Shown piece after piece: positions 36,755 to 46,959 of a stretch of 64,000 nucleotides of DNA. The stretch spans positions 1 through 64,000 of the forward strand of contig JANXYH010000151.1 of assembly GCA_025350145.1 (NCBI GenBank). Direction: 5' to 3'. Below the pieces are notes generated by a model. That model was not told the origin of the DNA, did not search any database, and saw only the letters and a list, made by a program, of their open reading frames with translations. The DNA comes from Burkholderiales bacterium (GTDB lineage: Bacteria > Pseudomonadota > Gammaproteobacteria > Burkholderiales > Burkholderiaceae_C). The translations under genes and the position numbers were made by a program. Numbering within the stretch: position 1 is the stretch's first letter; every line of letters starts with the position of its first letter.

Positions 36755-38083
36755 GTGCCTGCCTGCCACCCCTTCGTCCGCCGTGCCGCCGTCCTCACCG
36801 GCCTGTTAGCGCTGCTCCAGCCCAGCCTGGCGTGCCCGCCACCGGGGCTGGCGCCGTGGTCGACACTGACGATCGCCGCTGCCCTGGCCCGGGTCAGCGA
36901 CTGCCATCCCGATGTCCGCGCCGCCCGCGCCGCGCTGGTCGCCGCGCAGGCCGACACCCGCACCGCCAGGCAGCGGCCCAACCCGAGCCTGACCATCACC
37001 GCCGGCAACCTCGGCAGCGGCGGGTTGGGCGCTGGCACGCTCTGGGCCAAAACCTTTGACCACCAACTGCGGCTGGACCAACTGGTCGAGCGCGGCGGCA
37101 AGCCGGGGTTGCGCCGCGCGGCGGCCGATGCCTTGCAGGACGCCGCCGCCGCTGATGTCGGCGAAGCCCAGCGCCAGGCCAGGCTGGCGCTGAGCCGTGG
37201 CTGGTTCGACCTGCGCGCCGCCGCCGCCCGGCGTGAACAGCTCGCTGCGTCGGTGGCGTTGAACGCCGAGTCGATGCGATTGCTCGCGCAGCGCGTCAAG
37301 GCCGGCGACGCCGCACCGCTGGACGCGACCCGCTTTGCCCTCGACGACAGCCGCGCCCAGGCCGATCTGGCCCAGGCCGATGCCGACCGCCGCAGCCTGG
37401 CGCTGCAATTGGCCTTGGCGCTCGGTGGCGGCGCTGCCGACGCGGCCGATCTGGCAACCGCCGTCGCCGCCGCGCCGCCCTACACCCCGGCCACCGCCGA
37501 GGCTGAGGCTAAGGCTGAGCCGGCGCCGGACCGCCGCGCCGACATCGTCGCCGCCCTGGCGCGCGTGCGCGCGGCCGAATTTGCCCGCGACCTGGCCGCC
37601 TCGCTGGCCACCCGTGACATCAGCGTCGGCATGCAGCTCGACCATTGGCCGAACAGCGCCGCCAGCCCGGCGGGCACCGGCAACACGGTCTCGCTGTCGG
37701 TCAATTTCCCGCTCCTCAGCCGCCATGCCTACCAAGGCGAAGCGGCGCGTGCCCAGGCCGATCTGGCGACTGCGCAAGAGGCCTTGCGGCGGGCCCGCGA
37801 GACGGCCTTGGGCGACCTGGCCCGCAGCCAGGCGCTGGCCCTGGCCGCGAGCGAACGCCAGCGGCTGGTGGTCGAACAACTGGAGCCCGCTGCCGAGCGT
37901 GTCGCCAGCGGCGCCGAACTGGCCTGGCGCCACGGTGCCAGCAGCGCGCTTGAGCTGCTGGAGTCCCGCCGCAGCCTGCGCGCGGTGCGCATCGAGCGCG
38001 TCAACGCCGATGCCGAGGCCGCCAAGGCGCAGGCCGAAATCGTCGCCGCCCGCAGCAGCTTTGATGGCCTGATCGCACCATGA
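36755..38083 (+). CDS. Outer-membrane efflux factor (TolC/CzcC-like)
   Basis: 442 residues with an N-terminal signal peptide and two TolC-type repeats of long Ala-rich helices (ALSRGWFDLRAAAARREQLA in the first; ASERQRLVVEQLEPAAERV in the second). TolC-family proteins form the outer-membrane channel of tripartite pumps. The start is a GTG; no better start is nearby. It overlaps the adaptor gene by four bases. The pairing with a CzcA-type pump indicates export of metal ions. Confidence 0.88.
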   Translation: MPACHPFVRRAAVLTGLLALLQPSLACPPPGLAPWSTLTIAAALARVSDCHPDVRAARAALVAAQADTRTARQRPNPSLTITAGNLGSGGLGAGTLWAKTFDHQLRLDQLVERGGKPGLRRAAADALQDAAAADVGEAQRQARLALSRGWFDLRAAAARREQLAASVALNAESMRLLAQRVKAGDAAPLDATRFALDDSRAQADLAQADADRRSLALQLALALGGGAADAADLATAVAAAPPYTPATAEAEAKAEPAPDRRADIVAALARVRAAEFARDLAASLATRDISVGMQLDHWPNSAASPAGTGNTVSLSVNFPLLSRHAYQGEAARAQADLATAQEALRRARETALGDLARSQALALAASERQRLVVEQLEPAAERVASGAELAWRHGASSALELLESRRSLRAVRIERVNADAEAAKAQAEIVAARSSFDGLIAP

Positions 38084-39207
38084 TGAACCTACCGCATTCA
38101 AACCTGGGCTGGCTCTGCCTGGCCAGCGCACTCTGGCTGGCCGGTTGCGACAAGCCGGTCCCGCCCAAGACCGAAACCCCACCGGCGATTGCCGGCGCGG
38201 TCGTCAGTTTTGCCGGCGCCCAGGATCCGGCCGGCCTGCGCGTGGCACCGTTGCTGGCCGGTGCCAACGTTCAGGTCACGCTGCCCGGCCGCCTGGCCTG
38301 GGACGAAGACCGCACGGTCCGCCTGTTCGCCCCCTACGCTGGTCGGATCGAGCGCCTGCGCGCGGCGGTCGGCGACCCGGTCGGTGTCGGCCAGGTGCTG
38401 GCCGAGATCAGCTCGGCCGATGTCGGCGCGGCGCAGGCCGATCTGCACAAGGCCCAGGTCGACCAGGCGCTGACGGCCAAGGCGCTGGCGCGCAGCCGCG
38501 CGCTGGCCGATGCCGGGGTGATCGCCCGCAAAGATCTGGATCAGGCCGAAGCCGACGCCGCGCGCGCTGCCGCCGAAGTCGCCCGCGGCCGGGCCCGGCT
38601 GGCGCAGTACGGCATCGCCGCCGAGGCGGTGTCGCAGTCGTTTGCCCTCAAGGCGCCTCTGGCCGGCGTGGTCGTCGAGCGCAACAGCAACCCGGGCGCC
38701 GAGGTCCGCACCGACACCGGCGGCGCGCCGCTGTTCACGCTCAGCGATCCGCGCAGCCTGTGGGCCACGCTGGACCTGGACGAAAGCCAGTTGGCCCTGG
38801 TCAAGCCGGGCCAAAAGCTGCAACTCGCCACCGCCGCCTGGCCCGACGAGCATTTCGAGGCGGTGGTGATGACGCTGGGCGAATCGGTCGACCCGGCCTC
38901 GCGCACCGTCAAGCTGCGGGCCCGGGTTGCCAACCCGCAGCGCAAGCTCAAGGCCGAGATGTTCGTCAGCGCCCAGCTCGGCGTCGCCGACAGCTTGCCA
39001 CGGCTGCCGGCCGATGCGGTGTTCCTGCGCGGCACGGCGCAGTCGGTGTTCGTGCGCTTAGGCCCTGGCCGCTTTGAGCGCCGCGAGGTGCAACTGCGGG
39101 CTGCCGGGCCGCAGTACTGGGCGGTGGTCAAGGGCCTGCCAGCAGATGCCCAGGTGGTGGTCGGCGGGGCGCTGTACCTGAACCAGTTGCTGGACGTGAC
39201 GCCATGA
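38080..39207 (+). CDS. RND efflux periplasmic adaptor (CzcB-like lipoprotein)
   Basis: 375 residues. The N-terminus ends in a lipobox (LWLAGC, Cys23), so the protein is probably anchored in the inner membrane. The barrel-sandwich hybrid follows with TVRLFAPYAGRIERLRAAVG and, after a coiled-coil hairpin (about 120-180), FALKAPLAGVVVERNSNPGA. Later strands are typical of CzcB/CusB adaptors. There is no His/Met-rich metal-binding N-terminal extension. It links the CzcC-like channel to the RND pump. Confidence 0.9.
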   Translation: MMNLPHSNLGWLCLASALWLAGCDKPVPPKTETPPAIAGAVVSFAGAQDPAGLRVAPLLAGANVQVTLPGRLAWDEDRTVRLFAPYAGRIERLRAAVGDPVGVGQVLAEISSADVGAAQADLHKAQVDQALTAKALARSRALADAGVIARKDLDQAEADAARAAAEVARGRARLAQYGIAAEAVSQSFALKAPLAGVVVERNSNPGAEVRTDTGGAPLFTLSDPRSLWATLDLDESQLALVKPGQKLQLATAAWPDEHFEAVVMTLGESVDPASRTVKLRARVANPQRKLKAEMFVSAQLGVADSLPRLPADAVFLRGTAQSVFVRLGPGRFERREVQLRAAGPQYWAVVKGLPADAQVVVGGALYLNQLLDVTP

Positions 39208-39262
39208 TGGCCACTTGCGGTTCCAGAGCGGTGGTCGAACGCTGCTGCCCGGGGCCTGGCCA

Positions 39263-42200
39263 ATGAACAAACTGGTCCAGTTCGCGCTGCGCCAGCCGCT
39301 GTTCGTCTGGTTGGGCCTGGCGCTGTTCATCGGCGCCGGTGCGGTCGCTTTCCAGAATCTGCCGGTCGAGGCCTTTCCCGATGTCTCGGACACCCAGGTC
39401 AACGTGATCGCGCTGTACCCGGGGCGGGCCGCCGAGGAGGTCGAGAAGCAGGTGACGATCCCGATCGAGATCGCCCTGACCGGCATCCCGAACACGGTGC
39501 GGCTGTTCACCCACACCCAGTACGGCCTGACCTTCACCATGGTCACCTTCGACGACAAGGTGACTGACGCCAGCGCCCGCCAGCAGATCCTTGAGCGGCT
39601 GCGCTCGGTCGACCTGCCGCCCGGGGTGCAGACCGATGTGCCGCCACCCTCAACCGCGATTGGCGAGGTGATGCGGTTCCGTCTGCGTGGCGACGGCTAC
39701 ACCCCGCGCGAGCTGCGCGAGCTGCAGGACTGGGTGGTCGAGAAGGCGCTGCGCCAGGTCAGCGGCGTGGCCGACCTGGTGACCATGGGCGGGGCGATCA
39801 AGCAGTACGAGGTCAACCCCGACCTGGCACGGCTGCGCGACCGCAAGCTCAGCTTGGGCCAGCTCTACACCGCCCTGCAGCGCGCCAATGCCAATGCCGG
39901 CGGAGGCGCGATGACGCAGGGGCGGCAGCAGTTCCTGGTGCGCTCATTGGGCAGCTTCAGGTCGTCGGCGGACATCGAACGGGTGGTCATCGCCGAGGTC
40001 AACGGCACGCCGGTGCTGGTGCGCGATGTCGCCCGAGTGCGGGTCGGCCAGCTCCCGCCGCAGGGCCTGGTCGGCCAGGACGGCGAGGACGACATCGTCA
40101 ACGGCATCGTGGTGATGCGCAAGGGCGAGAACCCGTCAAAACTGCTGGCCGGGGTGCGCGCCAAGATCGAGCAACTCAACCAGCGCGGCCTGCCCGAGGG
40201 CGTGCAGATCGTGCCCTATTACGACCGCACCTGGCTGATCAGCAAGACCCTGGCGACGGTGTTTGTCAACCTCAGCGAAGGCGCGCTGCTGGTGACGCTG
40301 GTGCTGTACTTGTTCTTGCAGAACCTGCGCGCTGCGGCGATCGTGGCGGCGGTGATCCCGCTGTCGCTGCTGGCGACCTTCCTCGGCCTGACGGCGGTCG
40401 GCATCCCGGCCAATCTGCTGTCGCTGGGGGCGATGGATTTCGGCATCATCGTCGACGGCGCGGTGATCGTGGTCGAGAACATCTTCCGCCGCCTGGGCGA
40501 GTTGAACGAGACCCAGATGAAGTCGGCGGCGCAGCGCCTGAAGGCGGTGCTGCGGGCGACCATCGAGGTCGGCCGGCCGACCCTGTTCTCGATGGTCATC
40601 ATCATCGCCGCGCATCTGCCGATCTTCACCCTGCAGCGCCATGAGGGCCGGATCTTCAGCCCGATGGCCTGGAGCGTGACCTCGGCCTTGGTCGGCTCGC
40701 TGGCGCTGGCGCTGACCCTGGTGCCGCTGCTGTGCCTGAAGCTCTTGCGCAGCAAGATCCCGCACGACGACAACGCCCTGGTGCGGGCCTGCAAGCGGCT
40801 GTACACGCCGGCACTCGAAGGCGCCTTGCATCGCCCGCGCCTGGTGATGGCCCTGGCCCTGCTGGCATTGGCCGGCGCGCTGGCGCTGGGCACCCGGCTG
40901 GGCTCGGAGTTCCTGCCCGAGCTGGACGAGGGCACGATCTGGGTCAATGCCACGCTGCCACCGTCGGTCTCGCCCGAGGAGGCCAAGCTGTCGGCCCGCA
41001 ACATCCGCATGGCGCTGCGCAGCGTGCCCGAGGTCGGTACCGTGGTCAGCAAGGTCGGCCGGCCCGACGACGGCACCGACCCGAAGATCTTCAACGGCTT
41101 CGAGGCCTTCGTCGAGCTCAAGCCCGAGGGCCAATGGCGCGCCGGCATGACCAAGGCCAAGCTCGTAGAAGCGATGGACGAGGCCTGCAGCAAGCTGCCC
41201 GGTATCGATGTCTCGTTCTCCCAGCCGATCCGCGACAACGTGCTCGAGAGCATCTCGCAGATCGACGGCCAGATCGTCGTCAAGGTCAAGGGCGATGACC
41301 TGGCTCAGCTCGGCGCGCTGGCCACCAAGGTGGTCGCGCTGGCCCGCGCTACACCCGGGGTGATGCGCGCTTTTATCGACCGCGACGGGCAACTGCCGCA
41401 GCTCAAGATCGAGATCGACCGCGACGCCGCCGCGCGCTACGGCCTGAACGTCGGCGACATCCAGGACGTGATCGAGACCGCCGTGGCGGGCAAGGCCAGC
41501 TCCGAGTTGTGGGAGGGCGAGCGCCACTTCTCGGTGGTGCTGCGGTTGGATCCGTCGCTGCGCACGCTCGACAAATTGCCCGACCTGCTGGTGTCGGCGC
41601 CGTCCGGCGCGCAGGTGCCATTGCGCGCACTGGCCCACATCAGCCAGGGCAGCGGCGCCATGAACATTGCCCGCGAGAATGGCCAGCGCATCGCCGCAGT
41701 CGGCATCTTCATCCGCGACCGCGACATGGGCTCGGTGGTGGCCGATTTGCAGGCGGCCCTGGCGCGCGAACTCAAGCTGCCGGCCAACTACGAACTGATC
41801 TGGTCGGGCGAATTTGAGAACCAGCAGCGCGCGATGCAGCGCCTGGCCTGGGTCGTGCCGCTGTCCATCCTGGTGATCTTTTTGCTGCTGTTCGACGCCT
41901 TCAAGTCGCTGCGCAGCGCGCTGTTGATCGTCGCCAACATCCCGTTCGCGATGATCGGCGGCATCGTCGCCCTGGCGCTCACCGGCATTCCGCTGTCGGT
42001 CTCGGCGGCGATAGGCTTCATCGCCCTGTTCGGCCAGGCGGTGCTCAACGGAGTGGTCATGGTCAGCTACTACAACCAGCTCCGCGCCACCGGCATGGGC
42101 CTGACCGAGGCCGTGCTGCAGGGCAGCCTGACGCGGCTGCGGACGGTGCTCATGACCGCCCTGCTGGCCATGCTCGGCCTGCTGCCGATGGCGCTGTCGC

Positions 42201-42376
42201 ATGCCATCGGCGCCGAGACCCAGCGCCCGCTGGCGGTGGTCGTGATCGGCGGTCTGGTCTCGGCGACGCTGTTGACGCTGCTGGTGCTGCCGACGCTGTA
42301 TGTCTGGTTCGCCAGACGCGAGTCGCCGGCCGCCGGGCGCCAGGCCGGCGCAAACCAAGAAACGATACGGACATGA
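39263..42376 (+). CDS. Heavy-metal efflux RND pump (CzcA/CusA-like)
   Basis: 1037-residue inner-membrane proton-driven pump with 12 predicted helices and two large periplasmic loops. The N-terminus reads VQFALRQPLFVWLGLALFIG and PDVSDTQVNVIALYPGRAAEE follows, as in CzcA. Helix IV carries DFGIIVDGAVIVVEN near 392-406; the two aspartates and the glutamate are the proton-relay signature of divalent-cation pumps of the CzcA type. ATG 39263 was chosen because the conserved MNKLVQFALRQ starts there. The metal is not certain; Co, Zn, Cd or Ni are likely. Confidence 0.93.
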   Translation: MNKLVQFALRQPLFVWLGLALFIGAGAVAFQNLPVEAFPDVSDTQVNVIALYPGRAAEEVEKQVTIPIEIALTGIPNTVRLFTHTQYGLTFTMVTFDDKVTDASARQQILERLRSVDLPPGVQTDVPPPSTAIGEVMRFRLRGDGYTPRELRELQDWVVEKALRQVSGVADLVTMGGAIKQYEVNPDLARLRDRKLSLGQLYTALQRANANAGGGAMTQGRQQFLVRSLGSFRSSADIERVVIAEVNGTPVLVRDVARVRVGQLPPQGLVGQDGEDDIVNGIVVMRKGENPSKLLAGVRAKIEQLNQRGLPEGVQIVPYYDRTWLISKTLATVFVNLSEGALLVTLVLYLFLQNLRAAAIVAAVIPLSLLATFLGLTAVGIPANLLSLGAMDFGIIVDGAVIVVENIFRRLGELNETQMKSAAQRLKAVLRATIEVGRPTLFSMVIIIAAHLPIFTLQRHEGRIFSPMAWSVTSALVGSLALALTLVPLLCLKLLRSKIPHDDNALVRACKRLYTPALEGALHRPRLVMALALLALAGALALGTRLGSEFLPELDEGTIWVNATLPPSVSPEEAKLSARNIRMALRSVPEVGTVVSKVGRPDDGTDPKIFNGFEAFVELKPEGQWRAGMTKAKLVEAMDEACSKLPGIDVSFSQPIRDNVLESISQIDGQIVVKVKGDDLAQLGALATKVVALARATPGVMRAFIDRDGQLPQLKIEIDRDAAARYGLNVGDIQDVIETAVAGKASSELWEGERHFSVVLRLDPSLRTLDKLPDLLVSAPSGAQVPLRALAHISQGSGAMNIARENGQRIAAVGIFIRDRDMGSVVADLQAALARELKLPANYELIWSGEFENQQRAMQRLAWVVPLSILVIFLLLFDAFKSLRSALLIVANIPFAMIGGIVALALTGIPLSVSAAIGFIALFGQAVLNGVVMVSYYNQLRATGMGLTEAVLQGSLTRLRTVLMTALLAMLGLLPMALSHAIGAETQRPLAVVVIGGLVSATLLTLLVLPTLYVWFARRESPAAGRQAGANQETIRT

Positions 42377-43128
42377 CCGAAAGCGCGCGGCGGCAAAGCC
42401 TCTGCAGCCTGGTGGTCGCCGGCCTGTGTTGTGCCTCGGCGGCCCAGGCTGGCGACGACGCCGCCAGCGCCGGCGAGCTCAAGCTCAGCCTCGGCCACTA
42501 CCGCTTGTCAGGTGCCGCTGGCAGCCTGGCAGGCGACGACGCCAACCTGCGCTGGCGCGGCGACAACCGCAGCCTCTGGCTGGGCGTCTACCGCGACGCC
42601 AGCTTCGGCCGGCAATGGCGGCTCGGCTGGGATGCGGCCTGGGCGCCCGACGCGCAGGCCGCCGTGCCATGGCAGTTGCTGCCTTCGCTGCAGTACGCCA
42701 GCGGCGGCTTTGTCGGCGGCAGCCTGGGGCTGCAGGTCGGTGCGCCCTGGTATGGCCAGTTCGGCATAGGCCGAACCAACCTGCGGCCCTATGCCAACCT
42801 CAATTTCGACCCCAACGACGCTCTGACGCTGGCGCTGGGCTGGCAAGGCGAGGGTGGCCGCCAGGCCGCGCTGACGCTGATTGCTGACGACCGCCTGCAC
42901 ACCGGCCAGAAGCACTGGCACCTGGGCGGGCGCTGGCCGGTCGGCGGTATGCGCGCCACGGTCGACCTGCTGCGCAAGCGCGGCCAGGGCGACACCGGCG
43001 CCATCGACGCCTGGGGTTGGACGCTGGGGCTGGACTGGCCGAGCTGGTTTGTGCGCCTGGCGCGCGATCCGAAGCAGAACTTTTCCTCGCTGGACGCCTG
43101 GCGCCTGTCGTCCGGGCTGCGGTTTTGA
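42373..43128 (+). CDS. Predicted outer-membrane or exported protein at the end of the efflux operon
   Basis: 251 residues. A signal peptide (LCSLVVAGLCCASAAQA) ends near residue 27. The mature part is a run of alternating aromatic and hydrophobic strands ending in phenylalanine (WRLSSGLRF), the pattern of an outer-membrane beta-barrel. It overlaps the pump gene by four bases. No family name is recognised; a porin-like or sensing role with the pump is inference. Confidence 0.65.
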   Translation: MTESARRQSLCSLVVAGLCCASAAQAGDDAASAGELKLSLGHYRLSGAAGSLAGDDANLRWRGDNRSLWLGVYRDASFGRQWRLGWDAAWAPDAQAAVPWQLLPSLQYASGGFVGGSLGLQVGAPWYGQFGIGRTNLRPYANLNFDPNDALTLALGWQGEGGRQAALTLIADDRLHTGQKHWHLGGRWPVGGMRATVDLLRKRGQGDTGAIDAWGWTLGLDWPSWFVRLARDPKQNFSSLDAWRLSSGLRF

Positions 43129-43295
43129 TGCGCCGCCACGCTGCCGGTGGCAGGTGCCAGCAGCAACCCCCGATCCAGGTGTTAGGCCACTTCCCGCGCC
43201 CGCAGGGCGGGCCTGGCCAACCAGGCGCTGGCGTGGGTCGCCGAACTGATGCAGCCTGCGACCGCAGCGCCCTGAACTGCTGGCCCAAGCCCAGT

Positions 43296-44111
43296 TCAAG
43301 CGGCGGTAGACAGGTGCGCGAGCGTGTCCCGGATCAAATGCCCGGCGATCGAGAATCGCGGCGGCACGGGCGGCATCCGGCCCAGCGAAAACCACTGCGC
43401 GTCCTCGATCTCGACCGGCTGCGGCACGATCTCGCCGTCCAGCCACAGGGCGGTGTAGGCCACCATCAGGCTGTGCGGAAACGGCCAGCTCTGGCTGCCG
43501 AAGTAGCGCAGATCGGTGATGCGCACGCCAACCTCTTCTTGAACCTCGCGGTGGACGCATTCCTCCAGCGATTCGCCGGCCTCGACAAAACCGGCCAGGG
43601 CGCTGTACATGCCCGGCGTGTAGTGCGGCGAGCGCGCCAGCAACAACTGCCCCGGGCGGTGCACCAGAACCATCATGGCCGGGCTGATGCGCGGGTAGAC
43701 GACGTGGCGGCAGGCCGGGCAACTGCGGCTGCGCTCGCCGGCCTGGGCCTGGGTTGGGGTGGCGCAGACGCCGCAGAAGCGGTGCGCGCGGTCCCATTCC
43801 AGGACCTGCGCGGCGCGCCCGGCCAGGCCGGCCAGGGCAGGGTCCAGGCGCAGCATCGCGGCGCGCAGCGGGCCAGCCTGCCAGCCCGGCGGCGGCGCCG
43901 CCAACTGCAGCGCCCAGCAGTCCAGCCCGTCGAGTCGGCCCAGGTAATGCTGGCTGGCGGCCTCGGCGTGCCAGGGCAGCGGCGGGGCGGGCTGCAACAG
44001 CGCCTCGGCCGGTGCGGCCTCGGGCAGCAGCAATTGGTTGCCGACAAAGGCCAGGCTCCATTGCCTGGCGGTGGGTGCCCGGGGCGGGCTGGCGGCGGGA
44101 GTGAAGTGCAT
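43296..44111 (-). CDS. nudC: NADH pyrophosphatase NudC
   Basis: 271 residues. NudC hydrolyses NAD(H) to NMN(H) and AMP and removes NAD caps from RNA. The order is a family N-terminal domain, a zinc ribbon (FCGVCATP, then SCPACRHVVYPR), and the Nudix box (GFVEAGES followed by REVQEEVG). The NudC-specific SQSWPFPHSLM motif, which marks NAD specificity, is present. It is 16 bases downstream of a GNAT gene on the same strand. The 167 bases between its end and the convergent barrel gene hold nothing recognisable. Confidence 0.93.
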   Translation of the reverse strand: MHFTPAASPPRAPTARQWSLAFVGNQLLLPEAAPAEALLQPAPPLPWHAEAASQHYLGRLDGLDCWALQLAAPPPGWQAGPLRAAMLRLDPALAGLAGRAAQVLEWDRAHRFCGVCATPTQAQAGERSRSCPACRHVVYPRISPAMMVLVHRPGQLLLARSPHYTPGMYSALAGFVEAGESLEECVHREVQEEVGVRITDLRYFGSQSWPFPHSLMVAYTALWLDGEIVPQPVEIEDAQWFSLGRMPPVPPRFSIAGHLIRDTLAHLSTAA

Positions 44112-44127
44112 CGTGCGATCCTATAGC

Positions 44128-44682
44128 TCAGGGCCGGGCGCTGACGCCGGCCAGATAGAGCCGCTCGCTGGGGCGTTCGCCACGCACCGGGCTTTCGACA
44201 AAGCCCAGACGCTGCAGCAGCCTGACCGAGCGCAGGTTGTCGACCTCGACCGAGGCCATGCCGGTGTGCACCGCATGGGCCGCCACCAGGTGGTCGATCA
44301 TCGCCAGCACGGCCGACCGGGCATGGCCCCGGCCCGCGTGAGCCGGGTCGAACACCCAGGCCATCCAGGCCTGGCCGCTGCTCAGCACCGTGGCCTGGAC
44401 ATGACCGATCAGCGCCCCGCCGTCGGCCGCAGCCGGGTCGTCCAGGCGCACCGCCCAGTTCAGCCAAAGCTCCTGGCCGTCGGGCGAGCGCCGGGTCTGC
44501 CAGCGCGCCCAGCGTTCGGCCAAGGCCTGCGCCGATGCCGGCGGTGTGTCGTCCAGGTAGGCGTAGATCGCCGGGTCGAGCAGCCAGCGCGCCATCGCCG
44601 GGGCATGCTCGGGCAGCAGCGGCAGCAAGCTCAGGCGCCCGCTGGCCAGGCTGGCCTGGACGATGGCTTCGGCAAAGGGCAT
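44128..44682 (-). CDS. GNAT-family N-acetyltransferase
   Basis: 184 residues. The acetyl-CoA site is visible in [20 protein letters not shown] near 118-137, and the family's C-terminal [20 protein letters not shown] near 152-171. The N-terminal region ([20 protein letters not shown]) is typical of the RimJ/RimL type. ATG 44682 was chosen; upstream residues in the open frame are low-complexity. The substrate is unknown. It is probably cotranscribed with nudC. Confidence 0.88.
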   Translation of the reverse strand: MPFAEAIVQASLASGRLSLLPLLPEHAPAMARWLLDPAIYAYLDDTPPASAQALAERWARWQTRRSPDGQELWLNWAVRLDDPAAADGGALIGHVQATVLSSGQAWMAWVFDPAHAGRGHARSAVLAMIDHLVAAHAVHTGMASVEVDNLRSVRLLQRLGFVESPVRGERPSERLYLAGVSARP

Positions 44683-44795
44683 GGCCCATTGTTCCCCAGC
44701 AGGTTTTCCGATGCGGGCCCCGGTGCGAATGCTTTGCCCTGCCTGGCAAGAACTGCTCGAATCGCGCCGACCGGACCTGCCCCCAACCTCTGCCC

Positions 44796-46799
44796 ATGCC
44801 CATGACCGATTCGCCTGCAAGCGCCGCCTCCGCAACCGATACAGGCGCCAGCAACGCCATCCCGTCGCCAGGCCACTTGCCTGCCGCCAGCGCCGGCCAG
44901 GCGGACCATGGCCATCAGGGCCTGGCCGGGCTGACCCTGGCGGCCATTGGCGTGGTCTATGGCGACATCGGCACCAGCCCGCTGTACACCATCAAGGAGG
45001 TGTTCTCGCCGGCCACCGGTGTGGCCCTGAACCCGGCCAATCTGATCGGCGCGGTCTCGGTGATCTTCTGGGCGCTGATGCTGGTGGTGACGCTGAAGTA
45101 CGTGGTCCTGATCCTGCGCGCCGACAACCGCGGCGAGGGTGGTGGCCTGGCCTTGACCGCGTTGGCCGCGCACGCGGTGCGGCGGCGCCCGGCGCTGCGC
45201 CAGGGGCTACTGTTGCTGGGGGTGTTCGGCGCGACCCTGTTCTACGGCGACAGCGTGATCACGCCGGCGATCTCGGTGCTGGGTGCGGTCGAGGGGCTGG
45301 AGATCGCCACCCCGGCGCTCAAGCCGTATGTGGTGCCAATCTCGGTGCTGGTGCTGCTGGGCCTGTTCCTGGTCCAGCGTTTCGGCACCCGCGCCGTGGG
45401 CGGCGTGTTCGGCCCGGTGATCGTGATCTGGTTCGCCACGCTGGCCGTCACCGGCGTGCTGCAGATCGCCCGCCAGCCAGCGATCCTGGCCGCGCTGAAC
45501 CCGCTGGCCGCCGCGCAGTTCATGGCCACCCTGGCGGGCAAGGGTGCCTGGCCGCTGCTGGCGGCGATTGGCGCGGTGGTGCTGGCGCTGACCGGTGCCG
45601 AGGCGCTGTATGCCGACATGGGCCATTTCGGCCGCCGGCCGATCCAGATCGCCTGGCTGGGCCTGGTGCTGCCGGCACTGGCGCTGAACTACCTCGGCCA
45701 GGGCGGACTGCTGATCGGCGACCCGACCGCCATCGAGAACCCGTTTTTCCACCTGTTCTCCGCCGCCTGGGTGCTGCCGGCGGTGCTGCTGTCGACAGCG
45801 GCGGCGGTGATCGCCTCGCAGGCGGTGATCTCAGGCGCCTATTCCATGACCCAGCAGGCGTTGCAACTGGGCTACCTGCCGCGGATGGCGGTGCTGCATA
45901 CCAGCGCGCGGGCGGTCGGCCAAATCTACGTACCGGCGGTCAACTGGGCGCTGCTGGTCGGCGTGCTGGCCGCCACCCTGGGCTTCGGCAGCTCGACCGC
46001 GCTGGCCGGCGCCTACGGCATTGCGGTGACGCTGACGATGATGATCACCACCGTGTTGACCTATTTCGTGGTGCGCAACGGCTGGCGATTGCCGGCAACG
46101 GTGGCAGTCGGCGCGACCACCTTCTTCCTGCTGGTCGACATCGCCCTGGTGGCCGGTTGCGCGGTCAAGCTGCTCGACGGTGGCTGGTTCCCGCTGGCGC
46201 TGGGCCTGAGCCTGTTCGTGCTGATGAGCACCTGGGCGACCGGCCGCCGGCTGCTGATCGATCGCATCCGCGCTGACGGCCTGGGTCTGGACGAATTTGT
46301 CCAGTCGCTCAGCGTCCAGACCGATCACCCGATCCACCGGGTCGAGCGCACTGCGGTCTACGCCGTGGCCGACGCCAGCACCGTGCCGCAGGCGATGCTG
46401 CACAACCTCAAGCACAACCAGGTGCTGCATGCCTGCAACGTGGTCCTGCGGGTGCAGTTCCACGATGTGCCCTGGGTGCCCGAGAGCGAACGCGCGCAGG
46501 TGCAGTGCATTCCCGGCGACGGCACGTTCTGGCGCGTGACCCTGCACTTCGGCTTCATGGACACGCCCGATGTGCCGCAGGCGCTGGCGCTGGCCGCACC
46601 CGCCGGGCTGGCCTTGTCGGCGTTCGAGACCAGCTACTTCGTCAGCCGCGAGACGGTGGTGCCCGCGCCCAGCGCCGACATGGCGTTCTGGCGCGAGCGC
46701 CTGTTCGCGACCATGAGCCGCAACGCCGGCAGCGTGGTCGAGTTCTTCCACCTGCCAGACAACGCGGTGGTCGAACTGGGCACGCGGGTGCAGCTTTGA
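44796..46799 (+). CDS. kup: Potassium uptake protein Kup
   Basis: 667-residue K+/H+ symporter of the inner membrane. The first helix carries the family signature [19 protein letters not shown]. Eleven or more further hydrophobic segments follow, and the last 150 residues form the soluble C-terminal domain with [14 protein letters not shown] Ser/Ala/Gly-rich N-terminal extension (about 35 residues) precedes the first helix. ATG 44802 is an equally possible start. It is divergent from the GNAT gene with 113 bases between them. Confidence 0.95.
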   Translation: MPMTDSPASAASATDTGASNAIPSPGHLPAASAGQADHGHQGLAGLTLAAIGVVYGDIGTSPLYTIKEVFSPATGVALNPANLIGAVSVIFWALMLVVTLKYVVLILRADNRGEGGGLALTALAAHAVRRRPALRQGLLLLGVFGATLFYGDSVITPAISVLGAVEGLEIATPALKPYVVPISVLVLLGLFLVQRFGTRAVGGVFGPVIVIWFATLAVTGVLQIARQPAILAALNPLAAAQFMATLAGKGAWPLLAAIGAVVLALTGAEALYADMGHFGRRPIQIAWLGLVLPALALNYLGQGGLLIGDPTAIENPFFHLFSAAWVLPAVLLSTAAAVIASQAVISGAYSMTQQALQLGYLPRMAVLHTSARAVGQIYVPAVNWALLVGVLAATLGFGSSTALAGAYGIAVTLTMMITTVLTYFVVRNGWRLPATVAVGATTFFLLVDIALVAGCAVKLLDGGWFPLALGLSLFVLMSTWATGRRLLIDRIRADGLGLDEFVQSLSVQTDHPIHRVERTAVYAVADASTVPQAMLHNLKHNQVLHACNVVLRVQFHDVPWVPESERAQVQCIPGDGTFWRVTLHFGFMDTPDVPQALALAAPAGLALSAFETSYFVSRETVVPAPSADMAFWRERLFATMSRNAGSVVEFFHLPDNAVVELGTRVQL

Positions 46800-46959
46800 G
46801 CCCGCTGCACAGCCTGGCCTGACCTTGCCAAGCCAGGGTCGATTCGATTTCAACGAAGATTCACGCCGGGCCCGAGGCACGGGCCAGCCCGTTCGTGCCC
46901 AACCCCCCCGCCCGCCGCCCGCCCACCACCCCCAACCACAGCCTGGAACCCCTTACCCC

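Noticed and set aside
40136-42358. 740-codon minus-strand frame across the RND pump gene
   Set aside because: Shadow of the pump gene; composition is Gln/His/Arg-rich and unlike a real protein.
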